In this document: in pieces, positions 1 through 10,387 of the stretch | How positions within the stretch are numbered: position 1 is the stretch's first letter | Layout of the letters: each line of letters begins with the position of its first letter | DNA from: Sipunculus nudus | Taxonomy: Eukaryota; Annelida; Sipuncula; Golfingiida; Sipunculidae | Direction of reading: 5' to 3' | NCBI GenBank assembly: GCA_026874595.1 | Contig: CM049312.1 | Location: 49,849,429 to 49,913,428 of the forward strand | DNA length: 64,000 nucleotides | Position numbers and translations under genes: made by a program | Notes under the pieces: model-generated | Told to the model about the DNA's origin: nothing | The model's database searches: none | The model's input: only the letters and a program-made list of their open reading frames with translations

Positions 1-1253
1 GTATTCTATGTTATTCTGAGCCAGAGCTGACCAGCCCTGGATGAAGGCAATGTTTATGGTGGATTATACCTAAATCCGGCGGTTTTAGGACAATTCTGGG
101 AGAGTATAAACAGCTGACAGGCCTGGATAAAAAGGAAATGGTTAAATAGCCAGTAAAGGGGGTGAGATTTATCAGATATACTCCTCTTACTGATAATAAG
201 ATTATAGAATATTGTGATAGTCCACAACTAAAGAAATGAACAAAGAAGACAACTCCCTCAAAAAAATAATTTATTAGCAACTGAACCATAATAGTCAAAT
301 GAAATATTGACAAATTAAAAGTAAATTCAGCCTGATGAAATACACCAGATACCAGTTATCAATGTATGAAATATATACAAATGACAAGTAATAAGATGAA
401 ATACAAGTAGTACCAGGTATCAATTTATGCATTATGTTTAGAAGAAAAGTAAAATGATCATGTAATACAATCCCTATACCATGTATTATATTTACAAATG
501 AAAAATGAAACCATCATCTTGAAATAAATTTAACATTACCAGGTGACGATGTATATGAAAGAGAGGAGAGGAATTAATATAGGGCTGTGCCCTGTTAGTG
601 ATTAATGTAAGATTCAATAAACTATTGTTTACACAATGTATGAAATATTTACAAATGAAAAGTAAATTGCAAATGAAGTACATGTAACACCAGGTGTCAA
701 AAAATGAAATATTTACATAACGAAAAGTGAAATGGTCACCATGTCAAATACATGTTATACCAATTAAGTGACAATTATTGAAATATTTACAAATGAAAAG
801 TGAAATGATCATGAAATACACTTTATACCTGGTGTCTATGTATGAACAATTTACAAATGCAACATTCAGTAAAAATAAATGAATACTAGTACATTTGTGA
901 TTTTTATTCTTACAGAGGATCAGTAAAAATAACACAAATACAGAAAATATGGATATAAATTAACACACACATACCCTGACATATATCAACATATGATTAC
1001 ATATGTAATCAATATATGTATATATATATATGTATGAACTTTTTACACGAATCTGAATATTAGTACATGATTTTAAATATTCATATATATATATTATTCG
1101 ATTATATATACTTGTACATTTTATCAAACCATTATACATAATAATCTATAGACCTTATATATTTAATAATAATGAAACTATTGCGCTGTAAAAGAATTGA
1201 ACAATGTTCTGCAACAGGTACAAATTAATTTGTCAACAGAAATGAAGAAACAG
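1..1253. other. AT-rich non-coding stretch with decayed tandem repeats
   Basis: No coding region is recognisable. From about 310 to 870 a loose motif returns every 60-75 bases (gaaatatttacaaatgaaaag, then an ATGATCATG-like stretch, then ataccaggtgtcaatgta), as in an old minisatellite. Around 1005-1050 there is a short (AT)n microsatellite. The next recognisable unit is the 5' end of a family-A repeat at about 1254. Confidence 0.5.
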
Positions 1254-1302
1254 TTTTTAGCTCAGCTGACTATAAGTCATCTGAGCTATAGTCGTGGTCC
1301 AT

Positions 1303-1311
1303 TGTCCGTCG
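1303..1311 (+). repeat. 9-bp target site duplication, left of MULE
   Basis: TGTCCGTCG directly precedes the MULE terminus and recurs at 7467-7475. A 9-bp duplication is the typical length for Mutator-like elements. Confidence 0.9.
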
Positions 1312-1796
1312 GGGTCTCCCGAAACACCCAAAACACCGGTGTTTTGGGTAGTTTTTGACGAAACACCATGAAACACCTACTTAACCTCAACAGCGAAGCT
1401 GAATATTCATTCCATTAGATAAATAATCATTTGGGGAATCTTTTCATGAAATATGGATGCGTAATTATCTATTTTAAAGTCGTACGCGAGTGTTTCGTGT
1501 TGATGTCGGTTCAGACGGTGAAGGAGGTCGCCATTTTGATAGCGTGGTTGCTGCCACCTGGTGGCACTAAGGGGAATTATACTCAGCCAGGGTGTTTTGG
1601 GTGCAGTGGCGAAACACTGCGGTGTACATACGTTTGAAGGAAAAATCAAACATTTGAAACAGAGAATATGAGAGCCAATAATAATAATTATATTCCCATG
1701 CAAATCATACTATCATGACTACTCTTCTAAATCATATTAATTATTTTATTATATTAGGCCTATTTAATAAAAACTTTTCATTTCAATTTTGTATCA
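1312..1796 (+). repeat. MULE left terminal inverted repeat (485 bp)
   Basis: Matches the reverse complement of 6982-7466 over its full length, with scattered single differences including the outermost base (G here, C at the other end). A 24-bp perfect palindrome centred on ACCGGT lies at 1326-1349. The motif GAAACACC recurs at 1321, 1360 and 1370, with a related GCGAAACAC near 1609. These are candidate transposase-binding sites. The open frame of 98 codons inside the repeat is present in both TIRs and is not a gene. Confidence 0.93.
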
Positions 1797-2332
1797 TAGA
1801 TTTTATTTCATAGACACAAGATAACATATATACATATAAACAATTAATCATCATTGATAATTAATGATAAACGGATACCAGCTACTAGACATGTAATACT
1901 GAAGAAGGGTTCTTGCAAGATACGGGTGATAGCTTCAAATATGTATGGTTCATTTCGGGTATATTTCATTATTTATGGAGTGACAGAGGACTTTTTTCAA
2001 TACTATTTGAACCACATCAGGCCCTACAATAAAATGTATACACCAGTTCCAAAGACCAGTATACTGATCAAAATGACAATATATACATAAAGAACCTATC
2101 ACCCGCTATAAGTCCACTACATGTTTTAAACACGCACTACTGGAAAACCAACTGGAACCGGTTGCTCTGTTTACCCAAATTGTTAAACCACCTTTATAAT
2201 AAATTATATACATTATCACTGATTTTATGTTTGCAAATTATTTTTCATACATTCTTAATGTAAAACCGATATGATACATAAACTGTCCATATATGCACAA
2301 TATCCATATCCGGCTAGAAGGATTAATGCACA
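1797..2332. other. MULE interior, 3' of transposase: no gene seen
   Basis: AT-rich sequence between the left TIR and the transposase stop codon. It probably holds the 3' untranslated region of the minus-strand transposase. No distinct poly(A) signal or second gene can be supported. Confidence 0.5.
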
Positions 2333-5323
2333 TTAACGCGGAGCGGTTCGTTCAGTTCTCACACGTTTACGCTGGCCAGGTTTTTTGGCAATTGACGCTA
2401 CTTTCGGAATGAAGTAGTTTGCCTTTGTTGCCTTGATGGTATCCGAACTGGGTTTCGATGTGACTGAACGCAAAAATTGTCTGAAATGGCGCGTTTTTTC
2501 CTCCTCCGACAGTCTGCGCCAGTTGTTCTCAGGTACGAAGAACTTCTGAAAGCGTGGGCATAACACGAAGTCTCCGAGTCCGTGCAGACAGCGTCGCAGA
2601 TTCAGCATCTGAAGCTTCACTTCAGAATAGAGTGACTCTATGAGGTCTGGCAGCCTTTGAGATTTCCACTCTACTGCCAATTTCATCTGATGATTCACGG
2701 ATTCACTATTGTTGTTTGTCCAGATTTTTTGGTGATCATCTCTGCTGTGAGGCTTGCTGACATGTTCCAACAGAATGGGTTTCAGTTTCTCTTTGAAGTA
2801 GTCAACAAATTTAGGAAATTGTTGACATGATGACTCCAGTCTCTGTGCTTTTTCCTCAAATGTGAATGTGTCATTTGCTGCTGCTATGCCCTGTGTTCCG
2901 AAGATTTCATTTACAATGTTCAACCGGTCTTTATTAGTTGCCCCGACTCTATCTTGAAGGTAGCGACCGACATTGTCCTTCAAGTGTTTGGTACACAAAT
3001 ACCTTGTTGCTTGTGGGAACACACTATCTATGGCTTTGGTCAGGGCCTTTTCCTCATCACTGCCGATGCTTACTTCTGCTGCTGTTATTTCTGTGTCCAG
3101 ATTTCCCTTTATATGTGAGAGAAAGGAGTGGTATGAAGGATACGATCCATCCCAGTGTAAATAGAGGGGCCCGATCATGATGGGATGTTCCTTTGTGTCA
3201 TGTTTCATCACACGGAGATTTTTGTACACAATAGATGTGACATAACAGGCACCAAGATTGAAGGTCCGGTCTATTCCTATCACGTGGTCCGACTTAGAAT
3301 CAATGAAAGCGCGCAAGTCGGCCATTTGCTCATCTAGGTATAATATCACGCAAGGGGGTTTGCCTTTCTTATGCACGACCTCTTGTACATATGGATGACT
3401 GTTTACCATTGAGAAAACTTGTAGCAAGTCATCAGCAATGTTTTTTCCTGCCACAGACCCGGCTTTTCGTCGCTGGCGTGTTTTGGCGTCGGAAACCTGT
3501 TTCCTATTCCGTGGCAAACATGTGCTGTCATCGGCCTCATCAAGAAGTCGCTTGTATGCCTTTTTAGGGGCTTCATGCGCAACAGCTTCCTTTATCTTTA
3601 CCATAACATCTGGATGTGACCTGATGTACGGGTTTGATGGACCTTTCGAATTCCCGTGAGGCGCAGTTGTTGGGCTCTGTACGCCCGTGTATTCGACGAT
3701 AGCCACATCTGGTACGTTGGCGTAGGTAACAGGAATTTCCAGCCATGATACGCGCTTCTTGAATGTCGTATTCGCTGCCAAACAGGTGTAATACCGATGC
3801 ATTACAATAACTCGGTCTGGACTTGGTTGTGGTTCCAGTGGTACCCAGGTGATTTTTTTGTTTTGCTTTTTCCGAGTGCAGTACAGCCCTTGTTTCAAGT
3901 TCACTGTTTTCAGTTTTTGCTCTGATGTTACAACAAAGGTGGTGCTGGTAGTTGTTCCCTTTGTTCCAGTCCATGCCCCGCAGTCATCAGTGAAATTCAT
4001 ACGTTCTTGAGAACAATGTTTCTTCACATTTTCGGAGTTATCTATGATGAAGCGGGAATTTGATTTTGTGCCACTGGGAATTTTTCGAAGTATGTTGTTT
4101 CTATTTTCGGCGGCATCCAGGAAGGTTTGTAATATTTCCTCGGCTGTGAGTTGGACAAGGGTATTTGTAGAGACCTCTGTGGCGGTAAATTGTTTGTCAC
4201 TGGACAGTTTTTCAGGAGTTGCACTGTTGCTATCCGTGGGCTGTTCTCTCTGGGGTGTTTGTTTGTCACTGGACTGTTTTTCAGGAGTTGCACTGTTGCT
4301 AGCCGAGCGCTGTTCTCTGTGTGGTGTTGAATGGTCGTAGGGGTAGTCAAATATTAAATCTGAAACATCATGAATGTCGTTCTCTGTCAGCACTGGAGAT
4401 ATGGGTGGAATTGAATCTCTGAACGTTGATGCTATGTCCAATAGAGGTACAAAGTGGTTTGGCGACCATATCCTCGAATTTCTGGCGTCCGGACCCAACC
4501 GGGTCCACATTATCACCACTGGATCAGCACTGGTGGAATTCGTTGGCAGGTATCATGTAGACAAGATTCTGTGGACAATATCATCCGGTCCATTCACAGG
4601 CGGGTAAAACACGTCTATTGGGGATGATATCACGTTGGCGAGTGCTTGGAAAGTCCAGGCTGAGGAAAATCCACCGTCCGTGCAGCAGTCACGAAATGCG
4701 TCGTCGTATTTAGGTGAGAAGCTTGAAATATCTCCAACGTGTGACATATTTTGCAGCTCTGTACACCTTACTGCCATCTCTACAGCACATCGAACACGCA
4801 GCTCTGTTGCCAATGTTTCATTTCCCATTAAGTATACCGAGACGGCGTTGAAAAGGCAGTTTCCGTTGCCTGAGACTGCAACCGGCTGTCCGGGAACTTT
4901 ATATCCAAACGTGTTGCATCTTGTAAGGATGGCCCTTGCATCTTGGTCTGGATACAGGCGGGGATGGAATGATGAATCCTGTTGCGCAGAAAATTGGCTG
5001 TCTATCATAAGACCTTCCACTTTTGCACGGGATTTGAGGTCACCCATCTTCCTGCGTGTAACTTTATGAAGACGCTTAAGACTTCGCTCAAAGTCAAACT
5101 TTCCATCTTCGCCACTTGCACATTGCTTGCAGTATTATGCCGCCGTCTCATTGGATAGTTCCTCTATCTGTCGACCTGTTAGTTCTAGACATCCTGCGTG
5201 GAACCAACAGATACACTTATCACAGTAAACTGTTTGGTCTTCACATTCTTCACTGCAGATACCGCAAGGCCATTTGGCCTGTTGAGGGCGTTTGCGTTTT
5301 CTGGTCATCTGTCGTGCGTACAC
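2333..5323 (-). pseudogene. PHD-OTU-MULE transposase, single frame with two in-frame stops
   Basis: The frame runs 997 codons from Met at 5323 to the stop at 2333. It is interrupted only by TAA at 5135-5137 (codon 63) and TGA at 4553-4555 (codon 257). There is no frameshift. Domains in order: a PHD finger with complete C4HC3 spacing (Cys20, 23, 34, 37, His42, Cys45, 65, 68); an OTU-type cysteine protease (GNGNCLFNA with nucleophile Cys156, and NHFVPLL with candidate catalytic His290); a MULE-type DDE transposase (IDRTFN Asp685, GSDEE Asp756, C-x2-H at Cys777/His780, NNNSESVN Glu874); and a basic tail. The first stop sits in the PHD finger two residues before Cys65, where Trp is common. The second lies inside the OTU domain, between Cys and His. 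In the OTU motif the usual Asp four residues before the Cys is replaced within GNGNC. Known: MULE transposases cut and insert DNA. Inferred: PHD may guide insertion to chromatin and OTU may remove ubiquitin. Domain calls rest on motifs read by eye. Confidence 0.88.
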
Positions 5324-5506
5324 TGTAGATTTTCAGGATAGAATGGCAATGGGATCATGTACCCTGATTATATAGCCTAGTGGCATTTTAGATGTTTATT
5401 TAGGAGAAAGGCCCTTTGTCTTTACAACTGTGAACAAACAAGTCAATGAGTAACTACTCAGGGGTTAAGTTCTACTCATGATGTACTCATCAACTGTGAA
5501 TGTGCT

Positions 5507-5692
5507 CGACATCTGTTTATAGAAAAATGACAAACAACCAACGATGCTCTGATCTGATGTCTAAACAATCCAATTAACTCACGGGCGACTGAACACTGCG
5601 ACATCTGTTTATAGAAAAATGACAAACAGCCAACGATGCTCTGATCTGATGTCTAAACAATCCAATCAACTCACGGGCGACTGAACACTGCG
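5507..5692. repeat. 92-bp tandem duplication inside the MULE
   Basis: Two adjacent, nearly identical units begin with CGACATCTGTTTATAG at 5507 and 5599. They lie just upstream of the transposase start, in its likely promoter region. Confidence 0.9.
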
Positions 5693-5829
5693 ATGTCCAT
5701 TAAGGTTTTGATGTAGTTTATGAAAGATCCCCATTAACCACTGTAATCACTGTAATCACAACCATGACGTCTAAAGGCCAGAGGCTCAGGATTTGTAACA
5801 TCAGATGATATTACACAGCTGCATCAAAG

Positions 5830-5838
5830 ATATAAATA

Positions 5839-5906
<68 letters not shown>
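5830..5906. repeat. (AT)n microsatellite
   Basis: Almost uninterrupted AT dinucleotides. A second run lies at about 6000-6048. Confidence 0.95.
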
Positions 5907-5910
<4 letters not shown>

Positions 5911-5999
5911 TCGGCATTAAAATATATATTTAACGTTTTATTTATCATATTCCTTAATATTGTATTCATGTTATTCATATTTATTTATAAATATATAAG

Positions 6000-6051
<52 letters not shown>

Positions 6052-6101
6052 TACTATCAATTATAATGTATATTGTCTAAACGTATGGATTTTATTGTTA
6101 T

Positions 6102-6136
6102 TTCTCTCACTCTCTCTCTCGCTTTCTCTCTCTCTC
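6102..6136. repeat. (CT)n microsatellite
   Basis: CT dinucleotides with one short interruption, inside the MULE. Confidence 0.85.
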
Positions 6137-6608
6137 CTTATAATTAGAAGTTTCGTCATTACCATGGCATATAACTTTGATTTATATTTGCTGCTTTTTT
6201 AGCATTGGGATCAGGTCTTTGTTAATGTGCCTACTGCTCAACGAATTATGTCTTGCAAATAAAGTGACACTATATAATGATACAGATTAGGCTGAGCACA
6301 CGACACGCAACAGTGGACATCATAGATCACCTGCGAGAAGGTAACGGTTCAGCGTATTGCGTAACAACTCCTAATCTCATTACTCAACTAATTAATTATG
6401 TCACAAAGGCAGGGCTGCAGTGCAGCAAGTGTCAGGTGGTGGGTGATCAAAGGGTCGGTTTTCCCCGACACTTGACCTCTTTCAGGTGAGAAGGTTCTGA
6501 TGGTAATCAAAATACGGTGTAAAATACACTTACAATGAGTTTTACAATGCATTTCAAAATTTTATTTTCGTGCCCGTTAATTTTGTAATAATTAAATTCA
6601 TAATGCAT

Positions 6609-6611
<3 letters not shown>

Positions 6612-6665
<54 letters not shown>
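6612..6665. repeat. (TAA)n microsatellite
   Basis: TAA trinucleotides, inside the MULE. The open frame of Ile codons on the minus strand is an artefact of this run. Confidence 0.92.
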
Positions 6666-6729
6666 CATTATCATATTAATAACATGATCTTTACCAAGGT
6701 ATGACACTAAAATGTTCATATTGAAATTG

Positions 6730-6730
<1 letters not shown>

Positions 6731-6789
<59 letters not shown>
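6731..6789. repeat. (AT)n microsatellite
   Basis: Uninterrupted AT dinucleotides in the MULE interior. Confidence 0.95.
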
Positions 6790-6791
<2 letters not shown>

Positions 6792-6981
6792 CTATATTAA
6801 AAATATAATAATCGCTACGGTTGGAATATAATTGCATGATCCTTTGAGTGTCAAAATTTTAATTTGTAGTTTATTTTATATTTATATTTATATAGTATAT
6901 TTTTATTTATTGATTTGTAGTATATTTTATATTCATATTTATATAGTATATTTTTATTTATTGCTTGAGGTGCAATGCGCC

Positions 6982-7466
6982 TGATACAAAGTTGAAATGA
7001 AAAGTTTTTATTAAATAGGCCTAATATAATAATGTGATTAATATGATTTAGAAGAGTGGGCATGATAGTACGATTTGCATGGGAATATAATTATTATTAT
7101 TGGCTCTCATATTCTCTGTTTCAAATGTTTGATTATTCCTTCAAACGTATGTACACCACAGTGTTTCGCCACTGCACCCAAAACACCCTGGCTGAGTATA
7201 ATTCCCCTTAGTGCCACCAGGTGGCAGCAACCACGCTATCAAAATGGCGACCTCCTTCACCTTCTGAACCGACATCAACAAGAAACACTCGCGTACGACT
7301 TTAAAATAGATAATTACGCATCCATATTTCATGAAAAGATCCCCCAAATGATTATTTATCCAATGGAATGAATATTCAGCTTCGCTGTTGAGGTTAAGTA
7401 GGTGTTTCGTGGTGTTTCGTCAAAAACTACCCAAAACACCGGTGTTTTGGGTGTTTCGGGAGACCG
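6982..7466 (-). repeat. MULE right terminal inverted repeat (485 bp)
   Basis: Reverse complement of the left TIR. It carries the same 24-bp ACCGGT-centred palindrome (about 7427-7450) and the same GGTGTTTC repeats. Confidence 0.93.
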
Positions 7467-7475
7467 TGTCCGTCG
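7467..7475 (+). repeat. 9-bp target site duplication, right of MULE
   Basis: TGTCCGTCG, identical to 1303-1311. Confidence 0.9.
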
Positions 7476-9182
7476 TTCGTCCGTCCGTCCGTAGATGTGG
7501 CACGTTTTGAAACCGTAAGACCCAGGAATAAAAAATTCAGCATAATGTTAGATGTCCCAAAGATCTCCTACCAAGCCGAAAACTGGGTCTTTGCGACTTC
7601 GTTCCTTTGAGAAATTAAGGAAAAACCTCAATTTTTTATTAAAATCCTATTTTCACACTTCAGGACTGCCTAATATCAAAACCACTCATCTGTTTTTCCT
7701 CATATTTACCATAAATATTCTTCTATATAGTTCCTATGTACATGCCAGAAATTAAGTTTGTTAAGTATAAATTCTTTAAGTTATGGGCCCAAACATAATG
7801 GACTTTGTAAAAAATCAGGAAAAATATTTACTCACTTAACATGAAAAATTTTGAAACTAGAGTCTATTTTCCCAAGTATATAACTATGTTTAATTAAGAT
7901 TCAATTGTTTACCCAAAATTAGATCTGAATTTTGTAAATTTTTTAAGTAATTAGCATAAAAATAAAATCAGTACCTTAAATTTTGCCCAACTTTGACCAT
8001 GGCACGTTTTTTTCCTGTAAGTACCATTGATTTAATTTTCACAGCATGTAAACATAAATATTTAATTTGTTTAAATCTGAAATTTTGAAGTAAAAGCTTG
8101 AAAATTAAGCTAGTTATTGATTTTTTTCTTGAGGCTCTATTGTAGTCATTTGCTTTGATTACAGATTACAGATGCAGGGTCCCACTCCAGGTCACTGGAA
8201 GTCAGCTATGCCAGGGTTTCTGATTTGTTACAGTCACTGGGGGAGATCCCCTGCTGTGACAGGTGTACAGTTATTCTCATATCACCACCCCAATCACCCC
8301 CCCCCCCCCCCCCACAAACCCAACCCAGCAAGTGTTATTCAGTATTGTTATTGTTTTCACTGTATCTCCTTAATTGTAATGCTGTTTCTACTCTGATATG
8401 CAAAAACTTTCCTTGAAAAAGTAATTCAAGGTGTAATCCAGAAGATGCAATGTTGTGTAATGTAGCATTTTTAAAGAAATCATTTTTCTTTTAAATGATT
8501 TTACCAATCATAATGGAACCCATCAGTATGCTTAAATTATGATAAAATATGAAGCACATTATGGATAAATAAAGACACAATTAAAAATGTGAAATCTAAA
8601 TCAAGTATTTTTTTTAGATATTTATTGTTTTTCAGATTTAAAAGATATATTTTTGTGGTAAAAAAAATATAAACTTAAATTTAAAAAAAATTGATGTGAT
8701 AAAAAAATGAGGATTTATTACAAACATTTGTTCATTATTTTCCTGCATCAGCAGAATTTGAGATCAGGCTATGTTTGCCATGTTTTATGTTGTTAATTAG
8801 TTATATTTCAGCTGTATACATTTCATAAAAAAAACATATATTTAATAATATATATATACAAAAAAAAGATTCGATTGAACAAATGTGTAAACTACTGAAA
8901 TGTCAACAGTTAATCGAAAAGCCAACTAATGATCATGGTAATTGTACAGAGCATTTGTTCACAAACTGCTCACATGCTTCAGTGTCAACATCAGGAAACA
9001 CATGGTCAGGTCACAAAATATTATTTGCAACAATTTCTTGCTCATCAATACAAACCAATCATATAAACCAACCATGGCCTTTATTACCTCTTCCTCTTAC
9101 ACTTTATCTCAATTTGATATTATTTTAGATTTTTACCTTCAAGGTTAATGTCAGCTGAGCACAGTGACCCATAGGTCCCTTG

Positions 9183-10387
9183 TTTACTGATGTGGTTTTA
9201 AGTGGGCCGACCAATCTCCCGGAATTTTCCTGACGCTTCCAAAATATTAGTAAACATGGCAGTCTTTTGAAAATATGTTCATAAAATCATCCGCTGTTCC
9301 TTACTAAGGTTAAGGTAAGAACTGAACCCAAAAGAAATGGAAAGATTATTATTCATTATTTAGGTTAGGGTACTCTTTTTTTGACTTTCTTGAGTCATCT
9401 GACGAGGGAAATCGCTCAAACTTTTATTCCGAGATATCTGGAATTTCCGAGGATATTCCACAGATATTCTTGGTTTTACCGTGTGCCATATTTGTATCCA
9501 TATATCTCTTTATTGAAGACTTTAAAAAAGTCTTCCTTGACTTCCTACCACCATGACACTCATTTACATGTTGAGGTGTTGCATAAAATGTTGTTAACAG
9601 TTTTTTCCTCCCTCTCTTGAGATATTATCTTTGTATCTCAGACTAAGCAGGGGTTTTGGGGTGCAATACCCAATTTAAATGAAATATATATGTTGTCCAA
9701 CTACACCTGGGTTCCTAACCTGAGCAGGGGTGTGGGGTGCAACCCCCAATATAAAATAAATTATATTCATTTACTACATCATTGGTTTAGCAATTGACTT
9801 TCAGGTGGTGCTGCAATAACTCAGGTTCAAATTAATCAGAACACCCCTGTTCAGTATCTCAGCAAGTTAACTCAGTGAGTTAGGGTGTAGTACTAGAAAA
9901 CTTGAGATGGCAGGTTCAAACCCAGGTAGTGCCAAATAAAGTCTTCTGGGAATTATTCAATGGTGTAGAGTGACAGGAGTAAGACATGAATAAGAGTCGA
10001 TGAAATGAAATAGAGAGCCAGATAAGGACAGTTTTTGGTATGAATTGTCATCGCTCCCCAGCCTGTAGGAAGGATTCTACAATTGCTCCGAGACATTTTA
10101 GCAGAGAAGTATCTTTAGACGTATTTTATATTTATTTTGTTAAACATAAATATTAGTCTGTTATGGAACAAAATTTGATAATTAACCTTTTACTTGTTGT
10201 TTTACCATTTCTTTAGTACATATTTTAACATCACATTTAGACATAACATCCATGTCATAGTTATTGTGTTTTTGTATCTGTATTTTACATTTTTGTCTTC
10301 CTTTTATTCATATTTTTATATTTGCTATTTATTTCATATGACTATCTCTTTAAGAGGTATGATAAGAAAATTTATAAAATCATTTTG
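9183..10387. other. Non-coding stretch between two family-A copies
   Basis: No gene seen. Two diverged copies of GCAGGGGTnnnGGGGTGCAA at about 9645 and 9723 are the only internal repeat noted. Open frames here are short and AT-driven. Confidence 0.45.

Larger units (their letters stand above)
1312..7466 (-). mobile_element. Complete Mutator-like DNA transposon (MULE), 6155 bp
   Basis: Both termini are present: 485-bp terminal inverted repeats (1312-1796 and 6982-7466), flanked by the perfect 9-bp direct repeat TGTCCGTCG. Long TIRs and a 9-bp duplication are hallmarks of the Mutator/MULE superfamily. The interior carries one long minus-strand frame (2333-5323) for a PHD-OTU-MULE transposase. 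It inserted into the (GTCC)-rich 5' end of a family-A element. The same sequence without the insertion is seen at about 50400-50480. The rest of the interior is AT-rich with a 92-bp duplication and several microsatellites. The TIRs differ at only a few positions by eye, so the insertion looks recent, but two stop codons in the transposase make this copy probably non-autonomous. Confidence 0.93.
1254..9182 (+). mobile_element. Family-A Helentron-like element, split by the MULE (parts 1254-1311 and 7467-9182)
   Basis: The 5' end reads TTTTTAGCTCAGCTGACT and folds into a near-perfect 13-bp hairpin with a 3-base loop. A (GTCC)n run follows at 7475-7492. The 3' end has TCAGCTGAGC (inverse of the 5' GCTCAGCTGA), then the short hairpin GACC-CATA-GGTC, then CTTG at 9179-9182. 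No protein is encoded. The layout matches non-autonomous Helentrons (HINE, DINE-1, bivalve pearl/CvA). Compared with the two closest copies (50386 and 55737) this one lacks about 125 bp near 8660. It was already in place when the MULE inserted. Confidence 0.75.

Noticed and set aside
1549-1566. TGCCACCTGGTGGCA in the MULE TIR as an instance of the shared GGTGGCGCCACC palindrome
   Set aside because: It has a different order and centre. The resemblance is probably chance.
1407-1703. 98-codon open frame, also present at 7075-7371 on the other strand
   Set aside because: Lies wholly in the MULE terminal inverted repeats and is duplicated only because of them. No protein similarity.
4553-5323. 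PHD and OTU segments as separate genes
   Set aside because: They share the frame of the transposase and are divided from it only by single stop codons, so one broken gene is the simpler reading.
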